DNA of 64,000 nt from an uncultured Bacteroidales bacterium. GTDB lineage: Bacteria > Bacteroidota > Bacteroidia > Bacteroidales > Paludibacteraceae. Below, piece after piece: positions 1-8,419 of the stretch; the stretch's first letter is position 1, and every line of letters begins with the position of its first letter. The translations under genes and the position numbers were made by a program. The notes beneath the pieces were generated by a model that did not search any database, was not told the origin of the DNA, and saw only the letters and a list, made by a program, of their open reading frames with translations. The stretch is taken from the NCBI GenBank assembly GCA_902778935.1, contig CACYZT010000004.1, positions 106,034 through 170,033 of the forward strand. Reading direction: 5' to 3'.

Positions 1-60
1 ATTGGGATTACATGCTGCGGACAGCAAGGCAACAAGTACTATAGGCAGAAGATGTTTCAT
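1..60 (-). CDS. Lipoprotein, 5' end only (runs off the window)
   Basis: Only the first 20 codons are inside the window. They begin with ATG at 60 and read MKHLLPIVLVALLSAACNPN. This is a short positive start, a hydrophobic stretch and a lipobox ending in Cys17, so the product is a predicted lipoprotein. It follows the SusC/SusD/Big2-lipoprotein genes on the same strand, so it is probably another glycan-binding protein or glycanase of that operon, but the function cannot be read. A strong terminator-like hairpin (82-119) ends about 20 nt before its ATG, so it may be expressed by read-through or separately from the genes upstream. Confidence 0.6.
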   Translation of the reverse strand, partial: MKHLLPIVLVALLSAACNPN

Positions 61-74
61 ATCAAAAAAGGGAT

Positions 75-119
75 AAAAAACGGTACCGGTGTGGGGCGGT
101 GTGCCACCACACCGGCACC
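75..119 (-). terminator. Terminator-like hairpin just before the lipoprotein start
   Basis: Positions 82-94 and 107-119 form a 13-bp stem with one mismatch (core CCGGTGTGG/CCACACCGG). On the minus strand it is followed by a six-T run (75-80). It lies about 60 nt after the stop of the Big2 lipoprotein gene and about 20 nt before the ATG at 60. It can end the SusC/SusD transcript or attenuate transcription into the next gene. Confidence 0.65.
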
Positions 120-178
120 TTCAATCAACATTGATTAAGCTTAATTTGTTGTTTGTTAAAACTAACTAATTCCGGAAA

Positions 179-1135
179 TTACTTGTTAATTTTAACTTGC
201 AGTTTAACAGTGTGACCTGTCGGGTTTTCGTCTGTCGGAGATACCAACGGAAGAATACCAACAGATTCCCAAGATTGCTGAATGTCGAAACCAATGCCAA
301 ATTCGCTTTCATTCCATCCTACAAGCGTCGGAATCAACTCGCGCAACATTTTGAGCTCTACATATTTACCTGCTACATGCTGAGTCTGAACGAACGGAGC
401 AGCAGGAACGAGCTCCTCGCCCCAGCCCCATCCGGTACCGCCAATCTCACCGGTCCAAGGAACTACAACAGGGTTGTAATCACAAGCTTCGCCAGTGCCA
501 CTACCCTCTTCGCCTGCATAGAAGAAACCTTCCATCATAATGTCTACGTTTGCATCATTCCACTGGTCACCATAACCACCGGTAGCATCGCTGTTGTCGG
601 TATTCAGATAAACATGGAACGGAACCGATTCATGATTGGGAACTTCCTCAGGGTCATACTCAACGAGAATGTTGATGTACAACTCATCAGCGTAAACAGC
701 TGCACCCTTGAGGGCGAGATAATTAGCATCTTGCGGACACTCGCAGGAAGCAACTTTCTCAGCAGGAAGTGCCTTCCAATCCTCAATGCTGTTATCCGTA
801 ACACTGATTCCTTGAGTCGGAGGAGGAGTTATACCACCGTCCTTAACAGTTACCTTGCAGGTAGCCATAGCATTGTTCTTAACTGCTTTAGCAGTAATAG
901 TAGCCTCGCCTTTAGCAACACCGATTACAAGACCTTTGTCGCTAACAGAAGCGATAGTAGCATCGCTGGAAGACCAAGTAACTTCCATGTTGGCAGTCAG
1001 CTGGTAGTCAGCAGCAACAGCTACCTCAATTTCAGTCGCATTGAGTTTCAGCGGCTCTTCAGGATCCTTTTTGTTGTTACATGCCACTAATGTCAGCGCT
1101 GCAAGCGCTACAGCAAAAAATTTGTTTGCTTTCAT
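179..1135 (-). CDS. Surface lipoprotein with Big2 Ig-like domain
   Basis: The product is 318 residues. A lipoprotein signal ends in LTLVAC (Cys19). Residues 31-98 look like a bacterial Ig-like group 2 (Big2) domain, with the typical VTWSSSDATIASVS and GEATITA segments. The remaining 200 or so residues are acidic and rich in Gly, Trp and Tyr and match no enzyme I recognise. In the position directly after SusD such genes usually encode surface glycan-binding proteins (SusE/SusF-like in role), which is my inference here. It starts 68 nt after the susD stop and is probably co-transcribed with it. Confidence 0.75.
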   Translation of the reverse strand: MKANKFFAVALAALTLVACNNKKDPEEPLKLNATEIEVAVAADYQLTANMEVTWSSSDATIASVSDKGLVIGVAKGEATITAKAVKNNAMATCKVTVKDGGITPPPTQGISVTDNSIEDWKALPAEKVASCECPQDANYLALKGAAVYADELYINILVEYDPEEVPNHESVPFHVYLNTDNSDATGGYGDQWNDANVDIMMEGFFYAGEEGSGTGEACDYNPVVVPWTGEIGGTGWGWGEELVPAAPFVQTQHVAGKYVELKMLRELIPTLVGWNESEFGIGFDIQQSWESVGILPLVSPTDENPTGHTVKLQVKINK

Positions 1136-1203
1136 AATGTTTGTGTTTTTTAAATTGGTTAATAAATAATGTTGATTGTTTTCTTTTTATTTAATCCGAC
1201 CAA

Positions 1204-2952
1204 TTAATAGCCGGTGTTTTGCTGAATACCGCTAACGGTCCATTCGTTATTCGGAATAGGATAAACGATATGCGGTTCCTGATCCCATTTATGCACTTTC
1301 CAGAAGTGTGCACCAGGGTAGCGGCGATCCATATCCTGTTTGTTACGATATACATCGAATACACGGTGTCCTTCGAAAGCCAACTCCAGACGTCGCTCGT
1401 CGAGCACGACATCAAGTACGTTGTCATAGCCATGCATTTTAGTACCCATTTCGAACATACCCTCTGCAGGAATGCCAGCACGAGTACGGATACTATTAAC
1501 ATCTGCCAGAGCTTCTGCATTCTTTCCTTGGTGAGCATAAGCCTCAGCACGGTTCAGAATAACCTCAGCCCAACGGCAAACCACCGGCGAAGAAAGCATC
1601 GGGCTGCCATCTTGGTAACTAAACTTTGTCACGAAAATCATCGGATAACTGAAACCAGTACGGAGGACCATCTCCGGTGCCACGCGGCAAAGCAAATCGC
1701 TTGCGATACCTTCCCCAACATTGATATGATACTCGAAGTACTCGCCAGCAGGATCTGCTTCGCCTTTACCGTTCACCTTGCGTTTCTCAATAGGAGTAAC
1801 TACACCACCTATCTTACAAGTATAGTTACCAGCACCATCATCCGTCACTTTTGCCTTCAGGAGCACACTACCCTGCTCCGGACCAATAGAAGCCGGATCT
1901 GGATAATATACATAGGTATCAGACGAATTAGCTTTGTACTGCGGTCTCAAGAACGCCGTGTAGCGGATATCCGACGGATAGCGCTCGTATAGGTACATCA
2001 GTGGGTTAGAAGGATAAATCTCTCCCCATCCGATACCATCCTTGAGGAACATCGAGCCAATAGAAGACTGACCGCGGTCATCTGTTGTCTCATGCGCAAT
2101 ACAGAAGAGTGTCTCTTTAGAAGTCTTTGCATTGATGAAATAGTTTGCCAAGTCAGCATCCAATTTGGAAGCGGGGGCAGCACCGTTGAGCGCCTCATCA
2201 ACGACTGCGACGCAATCGTCCCATTTCTCCATATAGAGATATACACGACTGAGCAGACCAAGTGCAGCTTCTTTACTCGGATAACCGGCATTGCCGCGGC
2301 TCTTACCCATCAAGTCAGCAGCCTTGCGGAAGTCTTTGGCGATTTGCTCATATACCTCGCCAACCGAATTACGTTTAGTCTCGCTAGTGCTGGTACTGGT
2401 ACGGAGAGGTATACCCAGGTTATCCTGTCCATGCGTATAAGGTTTCGCATACAATGTTACCAAGTGCAGGTGCATCAAAGCACGGGTAAAGTATGCCTCA
2501 CCAAGCAACTGATTGCTCTCTGGTTTGCCTTGTTTCTCTAATGTCTCTATGACTTGGTTAGTCATAAAAATGATTTTATAACCTACCATCCAAAGCGTAC
2601 CTACATTCTTCAGACCATCGTTCATCGTGTAGGTAGTAGCCTCATAGAGTGGGTCCGTGGTATGCGCGGAAAGACAGATATTATCTCCCGGGAACTCCGC
2701 CATCTGGAAGTAGTGGCGGCAATAGGTGTTACCATCTTCATATCCCAAGAACTCCACATTGTCCTTCATCAGCGCATAGCATGCATTCATGATATACTCT
2801 GCGCCTTTGGAATCTTGCAGCAGCAAGTCGCTATTCATCTCATCCGAGGGGAAGTAGTCGAGATTGCAACTGCTGAAACCGAGCATCATAACCATGTACA
2901 AAGGTAAAATGTACCATGTACGAAGGGTTTTATTAACAATATTCGTTTTCAT
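1204..2952 (-). CDS. susD: SusD/RagB family outer-membrane glycan-binding lipoprotein
   Basis: I chose the ATG at 2952, which gives 582 residues, because it directly precedes a lipoprotein signal (hydrophobic segment, then FSSCNLDYFPSDEMN). An earlier in-frame ATG at 2979 would put nine polar residues in front. The Cys-Asn-Leu-Asp start, the helical repeats and the C-terminal block with RWAEVILNRAEAYA and RRLELAFEGHRVFDVYR are typical of SusD/RagB proteins, which cap the SusC channel and bind glycans outside the cell. It lies 47 nt after susC and forms a pair with it. A short tandem of ACATTAC-like units fills the gap. Confidence 0.93.
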   Translation of the reverse strand: MKTNIVNKTLRTWYILPLYMVMMLGFSSCNLDYFPSDEMNSDLLLQDSKGAEYIMNACYALMKDNVEFLGYEDGNTYCRHYFQMAEFPGDNICLSAHTTDPLYEATTYTMNDGLKNVGTLWMVGYKIIFMTNQVIETLEKQGKPESNQLLGEAYFTRALMHLHLVTLYAKPYTHGQDNLGIPLRTSTSTSETKRNSVGEVYEQIAKDFRKAADLMGKSRGNAGYPSKEAALGLLSRVYLYMEKWDDCVAVVDEALNGAAPASKLDADLANYFINAKTSKETLFCIAHETTDDRGQSSIGSMFLKDGIGWGEIYPSNPLMYLYERYPSDIRYTAFLRPQYKANSSDTYVYYPDPASIGPEQGSVLLKAKVTDDGAGNYTCKIGGVVTPIEKRKVNGKGEADPAGEYFEYHINVGEGIASDLLCRVAPEMVLRTGFSYPMIFVTKFSYQDGSPMLSSPVVCRWAEVILNRAEAYAHQGKNAEALADVNSIRTRAGIPAEGMFEMGTKMHGYDNVLDVVLDERRLELAFEGHRVFDVYRNKQDMDRRYPGAHFWKVHKWDQEPHIVYPIPNNEWTVSGIQQNTGY

Positions 2953-2999
2953 AATCTTCGAATTATTTATGTTATACATTACACTTTACACATTACACA

Positions 3000-5900
3000 T
3001 TAGAACGAAATCTCCAGTCCTCCCTGGAAGGTACGACCTACAGGATAGTTCTCCGAATAGAAACCGGCAAGGTTGCCTGTACCACCATCCATTCTAACTT
3101 CCGGGTCCATACCTGAGAACTTGGATGCTGTGAAGAGGTTGTCTGCCGAGAAATAGATACGGCACTTGGTCATGTGCGCCTTCTTGATGAGCGAAATCGG
3201 GAAGTCATAACCAACGGTGAGGTTCTTGAGACGGAAGTAGGAACCATCCTCCAAGAAACGAGACGAAACCTGATTCGAACTCTTGTTTCCGCTCAACTGA
3301 GCCTTCGGGTGCGTAGCGTTGTCGCCCGGGTTCTGCCAACGGCTCCAGCCAAGAGGAGAATTCTCAATCGAGAGCTGGTTGTAACCCAGATATGCACCAT
3401 CAGCATCGTATGCCTGACGGGTGTAGTTGTAAATGAGGTTGCCATATTGGAAATTGCTGTTCAGATGGAGGAAGATACCATTCCAGCTCAACTGCGTGCT
3501 CAAACCGCCGGAGAACAACGGGGTAGCTGTACCAACAGCGTGCGCCTGCGTAGCGTTGTAATCATTGGTAGTGGTCTTGTTGCCAGCAGCATCGAGAATA
3601 TAATCACCCTTCTCGTCCACGCAATACCACAACGGATCACCGTTAGCAGGATCAACTCCCGCCCATTCTTTCATATACCAGGTATAAATATCATGCCCTT
3701 CCATTACGCGTTGGTTAACCGAATTTTCGGACTGGTTGAATGCTCCCTTATTCGGATCATCAGCAGCATGCGGCAGACTCATTACGCGGTTTTGGTTGAA
3801 ACCGATATTGAAGCCGATATCCCAACGCCATTTGTTTATCTGAATTACATTTGCGTCAAGACTGAACTCAATACCACGGTTGCGTACCGAACCAATGTTT
3901 TTCGTTACCTCATAGAAACCCGTCGAAGGAGCTACAGGTACATCCAGCAACAGACCCGTGTTGTCGGTTTGATAGAGGTCAATAGACATACTGATGCGTT
4001 TGATAAACGATATATCAATACCTACAGCTGCCATATTTGCAGTCTCCCAGTGAAGCTCAGGGTTCGACAAGCGGCTCGGCATTGCACCCACCTGCTGCTG
4101 ATAAAGGAGAGTCGGTTTCGGGCTCTTACCGCTAAGAAGATTCGTAAACGCATAAGAAGAGAGATATCTGTATGCCGGGATGCTGTTATTACCCGTGATA
4201 CCATAGGAAGCACGGAGTTTCAAGAAGGAAACGACATCCTGACCCTTCATGAAGTCCTCATTGGAAATCAACCAGCTGGCAGCTACCGAGGGAAAATGAC
4301 CTACACGGTTGTTCGGAGCAAAAATAGAACTTGCCTCTGCACGGTAGGTAGCCGTAATGAAGTAGCGCTTGTTCCAGTCATAGCTGGCCTGTAGGAATGC
4401 AGCCCAACCTGCGCCCGGGATGGTATAACCACCCACACTATGCATTACACTAACATTGAGTACATCCACGCCATTCGGCATATCCGTACCTTCAGCAGTA
4501 GTGTACTCATTATGCCAATAGCTGTATTCAAAACCGGCCATTGCATTGAAGCTGTGAGCACCCCATTGGTAACCACCCTTAAGGATATTGGTCGTACCGA
4601 AGCTCTTGCTTCTACCTACGCTCTTGCCGATAAAGCCATTCTTATACGAGGTATCGTATACGCGCGGATCGATAAAGTTTGTGCTTAGCCAGTTACCGGC
4701 ACCGAAGGTATTGGTTGTCGTGAAATGTAACCAGTCGGTAAAGTGAACACCAAGCTGGAGCACTCCCGAGAAATTGAAGTCATCACCCTTTGAATAGTTA
4801 TATTGCGACGAATGGAGTGAGTTCCAGGTTTCCTGGCTCCACCATTTACCGCCGTTATCAGGACGCGTACCTTTCTCTATACGGATAAATTGGTTGGTAA
4901 TATTACCATTCTCATCGTATGCATACGGGCAATCCCACGGCATCTTGCCATAGGCATCGGCCATCATCGTCCATGTAGAAGGGTAGTTTACACTCGACTT
5001 GGAGAAATCCACTTTCACATTCATATCCAGCCATTTAGCGATGTCTGCTTTGAGCGAAGCGTGACCTGCCACTTTCTGCATACCGGTTGATTTGAATGTA
5101 CCTTGCTCACCGAAGTAGTCCAGCGATACAAAGTAAGACACATGCTCCGAACCACCGTGAACAGCCACATTGTAGTTCTGGATAACACCGGTCTTAAAGA
5201 ACTCGTTTTGCCAGTTCCAGTCAACGAGATCCTCTAAAGGAGGATAGGTAGCATTGAAAGCAACAGGGCTGTACATCGATTTATGGAAATTGTACAACTC
5301 AGCGGATTTCATCATACGGAAGTTACCAAACAAAGCCTGCTTAGCACCGGCTGTAGCCTTGATGTCCACATGAACCTTGTCATTTTTCTTACCGGACTTG
5401 GTGGTAACTACGATAACACCACCAGCAGCCGCAGCACCGTAGATACCGGTAGAACCGGCGTCTTTCAATACGGAGATGGTCTCTACATCGTTTGGGTTGA
5501 ATGTACCGCCCATGACACCATCGACCACGTAAACGGGGGCACTTCCTGCAGTAATAGAACCTGTACCACGGATACGAATCTGGGCAGCCTCACCCGGCTG
5601 ACCACTTGCGTTAGAAACCGTCAAACCTGCTACTTTACCTTGGAGCATGTTACCGATATCACTGGTGGTGACGTCGGTCAGTTTCTCTGCGTCCACCGTA
5701 ACAACGGCTGAACTCAATTCGGCTTTCTTAACAGCAGAATAACCCAGAGATACGACTTCTTGAAGTTGCTGTGCATCGGACTCCATGATAATCTGCATGT
5801 CTTCCACCGCACGAATCTCGATGGTTTTGTAGCCCATGTACGACAACTGGAGTGTCGCTTTGTCAGGCACATTGATGTCGAAGTTACCGTCAAAGTCCGT

Positions 5901-6092
5901 TACCGTACCGGTAGATGTGCCTTTAACGAGAATACTCACACCAATCATCGGTTCCGATGTGTCCGCATCGATAACCGTACCTTTCACGTGGATGTCCGCA
6001 AAAGCAGCGACAGCCAACGTCAGGCAGAAAAAGATCGCTTGTAATCGTTTCTTAGCCACAAGGGCACGATTACTTTTGGGAAAAGTTCTCAT
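3000..6092 (-). CDS. susC: SusC/RagA family TonB-dependent glycan transporter
   Basis: The product is 1030 residues, normal for SusC. An N-terminal signal peptide ends near AFA (about 32). It is followed by a carboxypeptidase-regulatory-like domain (about 35-110, including GVSILVKGTSTGTVTDFDG), a TonB plug domain (about 125-235, with TTSDIGNMLQGKVAGL and RIRGTGS) and a long beta-barrel ending in the aromatic residue F. It imports oligosaccharides bound by the SusD partner encoded next. Cloverleaf element E lies directly upstream, and the TATCTTTG within its flank (6147-6154) may serve as the -7 box. Confidence 0.95.
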   Translation of the reverse strand: MRTFPKSNRALVAKKRLQAIFFCLTLAVAAFADIHVKGTVIDADTSEPMIGVSILVKGTSTGTVTDFDGNFDINVPDKATLQLSYMGYKTIEIRAVEDMQIIMESDAQQLQEVVSLGYSAVKKAELSSAVVTVDAEKLTDVTTSDIGNMLQGKVAGLTVSNASGQPGEAAQIRIRGTGSITAGSAPVYVVDGVMGGTFNPNDVETISVLKDAGSTGIYGAAAAGGVIVVTTKSGKKNDKVHVDIKATAGAKQALFGNFRMMKSAELYNFHKSMYSPVAFNATYPPLEDLVDWNWQNEFFKTGVIQNYNVAVHGGSEHVSYFVSLDYFGEQGTFKSTGMQKVAGHASLKADIAKWLDMNVKVDFSKSSVNYPSTWTMMADAYGKMPWDCPYAYDENGNITNQFIRIEKGTRPDNGGKWWSQETWNSLHSSQYNYSKGDDFNFSGVLQLGVHFTDWLHFTTTNTFGAGNWLSTNFIDPRVYDTSYKNGFIGKSVGRSKSFGTTNILKGGYQWGAHSFNAMAGFEYSYWHNEYTTAEGTDMPNGVDVLNVSVMHSVGGYTIPGAGWAAFLQASYDWNKRYFITATYRAEASSIFAPNNRVGHFPSVAASWLISNEDFMKGQDVVSFLKLRASYGITGNNSIPAYRYLSSYAFTNLLSGKSPKPTLLYQQQVGAMPSRLSNPELHWETANMAAVGIDISFIKRISMSIDLYQTDNTGLLLDVPVAPSTGFYEVTKNIGSVRNRGIEFSLDANVIQINKWRWDIGFNIGFNQNRVMSLPHAADDPNKGAFNQSENSVNQRVMEGHDIYTWYMKEWAGVDPANGDPLWYCVDEKGDYILDAAGNKTTTNDYNATQAHAVGTATPLFSGGLSTQLSWNGIFLHLNSNFQYGNLIYNYTRQAYDADGAYLGYNQLSIENSPLGWSRWQNPGDNATHPKAQLSGNKSSNQVSSRFLEDGSYFRLKNLTVGYDFPISLIKKAHMTKCRIYFSADNLFTASKFSGMDPEVRMDGGTGNLAGFYSENYPVGRTFQGGLEISF

Positions 6093-6139
6093 AAAATTAG
6101 TATTTTAAGTTAAATGAAGTGATTGGTTGCTTTATTTGT

Positions 6140-6297
6140 AAATAAACAAAGATAAAAACCTCATTGTCTATTGCACATACGTGCTCTGTGTATTAGTCCG
6201 CTTGACCATCTATAAAAACAAGCTTTTCTATCTGTTCAATCGCCCTAATCCACACTCTGACGAGTAATTGACAATTCGGCGATAAACATAAATAAAT
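6140..6297. repeat. Cloverleaf intergenic element, copy E
   Basis: The left flank (6140-6157) and right flank (6281-6296) match those of the other copies. Helices are P1 6163-6172/6266-6275 (ATTGTC-T-ATT with AAT-T-GACAAT), P2 6173-6176/6181-6184 (GCAC/GTGC), P3 6188-6196/6245-6253 (GTG-t-ATTAG with CTAAT-c-CAC), P4 6200-6204/6219-6223 (GCTTG/CAAGC) and P5 6254-6257/6262-6265 (ACTC/GAGT). P1, P2 and P5 abut without gaps. The element ends at the stop codon of the alpha-galactosidase gene and lies upstream of susC. Confidence 0.75.
6147..6154 (-). promoter_or_regulatory. Possible -7 promoter box for susC
   Basis: On the minus strand this reads TATCTTTG and fits the Bacteroidota -7 consensus TAnnTTTG. 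It lies 55 nt before the susC ATG. No clear TTTG sits at the -33 spacing. The box is part of the left flank of cloverleaf element E. In the other copies the same position reads TATCTTGG, TATCTATG or TATTAGGT and does not fit the consensus. Confidence 0.4.
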
Positions 6298-8231
6298 TAT
6301 TTTTCTATTACTTTTAATAGGTAGTTGCGCTCGAAGTTCACTTCTATCTTCGGGTCAGAGCCCTTGACGGTGAATTCACGCGGTTCGTCCGCTGTATATT
6401 CGATAGCGGTATATTCTTTGGAAGGATCGAGTCCGCGGAGCTCCAGTGTGCCCCGATAAGAAGGAACAGGAACCGAAGCGGCATCTACATGCGCCGGATC
6501 CATCGCACCCTCCGGAGCTATTGGATCTACATAGAAGGCATAGTAGAGCGCATCGTTCTGGCGAATGACATGTCCCTCGGGATAGTCATAACCCCATGTA
6601 TAGAGATTGAGATACTCACCGCGGGCGAGGTTGTTCTCCTTATAGATCTTCATCCATTTGCGGATGAGCGCCTCTTTCTCCGGCGTCAGCAGGAAGGGAC
6701 CTTCGGACCAGTTCGGGTTATCTTTTGGCCATGTGAACTTCGTTCCGATAACGGAACCGGTACCAATCTGCGAAGCGAAATCATCGCCTCCGTCGGTCAG
6801 CTCCACATGGTCGCCATAATAAGCGAGTTGCGGCGCCATAGCGGCATACGCTTTGCGTTTCATACGCACCTGACGGGAAGACATCGGGTCAGAAGCCACA
6901 GCCTGGTTAATCTCCGGCACGAGGAAATAGTTGACCGCACAGCCGCAAGGGCATACCTGAATGACTGCATCCGGCTTCATAGCGCGTGCCTCGTCATAAA
7001 TCTTACCGAAATAAGACGGCATCTGCTCCGGAGCATCCCACGGGCTTTCCAAACCGGAAGCTTCGTTATAATCCGGCATACAGCAGTTGAGGTGCTGACC
7101 ATCGATTTTGAGACCATCGAAATTCCATCTGCGGAGGAACATATCGAGCAGATCTTTCGTATAAGCATCAGTTACGGGGTTCACCGGCGAGAGATACCAA
7201 CTGTCCCACCATGTGATATACTCATTGGACCATTCCTCGGTCTTGAGCAGCATCTCCGGGTGCTCTTTGAGAATCTGTGTGCCCGGGTCAGCAGCCAGCG
7301 ACGCCCACCACAGTTTGGCTTTCAAGCCGCGCTTATGGCACTCGTCCGTGATATGACGCATATCTTTGTCTCCACCCGGGAAAAGTTCGTTGGTATTCCA
7401 GTCGCCTTCGGCAATCTGATAACCATCGTCTATATCGACCCATGTGAAACCGAGTTCCGCCACTTTATCGAGCGTACCCAGCACCATGCCCATCTCAAAC
7501 GGACGTCCGTAGCCCCATGCGCACCAAACCGGCTCAAAAGCCTGCGGCTCCGACGGCTTCATCTGCACGCCTTCGTTAGCCTGCATATAATCGGAGAAGA
7601 TACGGAGAGCATTGAAATAGTCGCCCTTATGGCTCAGGCGGAAAGCCTTGAAGCACTTGAGCGTGTCGCCCTGCGCCAACTCTACCGGCTTCGGTAGGTC
7701 GTAACGCAGCGCCATGGTGACCTTGTTATCATAGCGCTTCCACTCCACGGGCATGGAAATCATACGGAGCACGGGCTCGAACAGACCGATAGCCATACCA
7801 CCGTCGCGCTGCCAGAGGTCCACCACAGGAATACCGCCTCCGTAATCGGAGTTATTCATACCGAGATAGTTCTGCTTAGCGAAACCCTCCTGCACAGGCA
7901 GCACCCAGTCCATACGCGCGTTGGACGAAGACGGCTGGAGCGACCAAACGACGCTATCCTTTGCCTCTATCTCCGTGCGGCACAACTCATAGGCCTTTAC
8001 CGTCACAGGCTTACCTTCATTAACGAAGTAAGTCTCGACAACCTCCAGTCCATCCACACCTTCTACGGGCGTGACGGTCTGATGCTTCACCACTTGGATG
8101 CCATTCGCTTTATACGGGAACGATGCCATCTCCGCTTCCGCGCAGATGAGACGCTCCGTCTGCGGCTTCGAGCAAGCGGACATACACAAGACCGCTGCGC
8201 TCAGAGACAAAAGATAAAAGACGTTTTTCAT
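6297..8231 (-). CDS. Clan GH-D (GH36-like) alpha-galactosidase lipoprotein
   Basis: The product is 644 residues with a lipoprotein signal (LCMSAC, Cys20). Residues about 30-220 form a beta-rich N-terminal domain. A TIM barrel follows, with GFTWVDIDDGYQIAEGDWN, HKRGLKAKLWW and WNFDGLKIDG; the Asp in LKIDG is the expected nucleophile. VCPCGCAVNYF and VASDP are the region of the acid/base. Known relatives release alpha-linked galactose or, in some cases, alpha-N-acetylgalactosamine. The nearby galactosamine catabolic genes make GalNAc plausible as product, but the sequence alone does not decide it. It is probably surface or periplasmic and lies in the operon upstream of susC. Confidence 0.8.
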   Translation of the reverse strand: MKNVFYLLSLSAAVLCMSACSKPQTERLICAEAEMASFPYKANGIQVVKHQTVTPVEGVDGLEVVETYFVNEGKPVTVKAYELCRTEIEAKDSVVWSLQPSSSNARMDWVLPVQEGFAKQNYLGMNNSDYGGGIPVVDLWQRDGGMAIGLFEPVLRMISMPVEWKRYDNKVTMALRYDLPKPVELAQGDTLKCFKAFRLSHKGDYFNALRIFSDYMQANEGVQMKPSEPQAFEPVWCAWGYGRPFEMGMVLGTLDKVAELGFTWVDIDDGYQIAEGDWNTNELFPGGDKDMRHITDECHKRGLKAKLWWASLAADPGTQILKEHPEMLLKTEEWSNEYITWWDSWYLSPVNPVTDAYTKDLLDMFLRRWNFDGLKIDGQHLNCCMPDYNEASGLESPWDAPEQMPSYFGKIYDEARAMKPDAVIQVCPCGCAVNYFLVPEINQAVASDPMSSRQVRMKRKAYAAMAPQLAYYGDHVELTDGGDDFASQIGTGSVIGTKFTWPKDNPNWSEGPFLLTPEKEALIRKWMKIYKENNLARGEYLNLYTWGYDYPEGHVIRQNDALYYAFYVDPIAPEGAMDPAHVDAASVPVPSYRGTLELRGLDPSKEYTAIEYTADEPREFTVKGSDPKIEVNFERNYLLKVIEK

Positions 8232-8243
8232 ATACTTATTTAA

Positions 8244-8400
8244 GTAAATAAAACCTAATAAACCCTTTTAAATGCTTTTGAGCTTTGCTCTACGCGTGCT
8301 TAGTTGTTAAAATCACTTGTGAGTAAACTCCCAGATGAATTTACCACCTAACCCCGCACTCCGACGAGTAAAGCATTTAAAAGCAATAAACATAAATAAA
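8244..8400. repeat. Cloverleaf intergenic element, copy A
   Basis: The helices are P1 8265-8278/8370-8383 (14 perfect bp), P2 8280-8283/8287-8290 (GAGC/GCTC, loop TTT), P3 8294-8303/8348-8357 (GCG and TTAG paired with CGC and CTAA across a small internal loop), a short P4 8315-8317/8322-8324 and P5 8358-8361/8366-8369 (ACTC-CGAC-GAGT). The right flank is 8384-8400. The element fills nearly the whole gap between the amidohydrolase and alpha-galactosidase genes. Confidence 0.8.
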
Positions 8401-8419
8401 ATATATATTCTATTGTGTT

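Noticed and set aside
3174-4394. Open frame of 406 codons opposite susC, and similar antisense frames at 197-1090 and 6489-7697
   Set aside because: They lie fully inside well-supported genes on the other strand, have no ribosome site or promoter and show no protein family features.
6163-6275. Cloverleaf elements as tRNA genes or tRNA relics
   Set aside because: The helices do not match tRNA arm lengths. There is no TTCGA-type T-loop, no anticodon stem of 5 bp with a 7-base loop and no discriminator/CCA end; helix sequences vary too much between copies.
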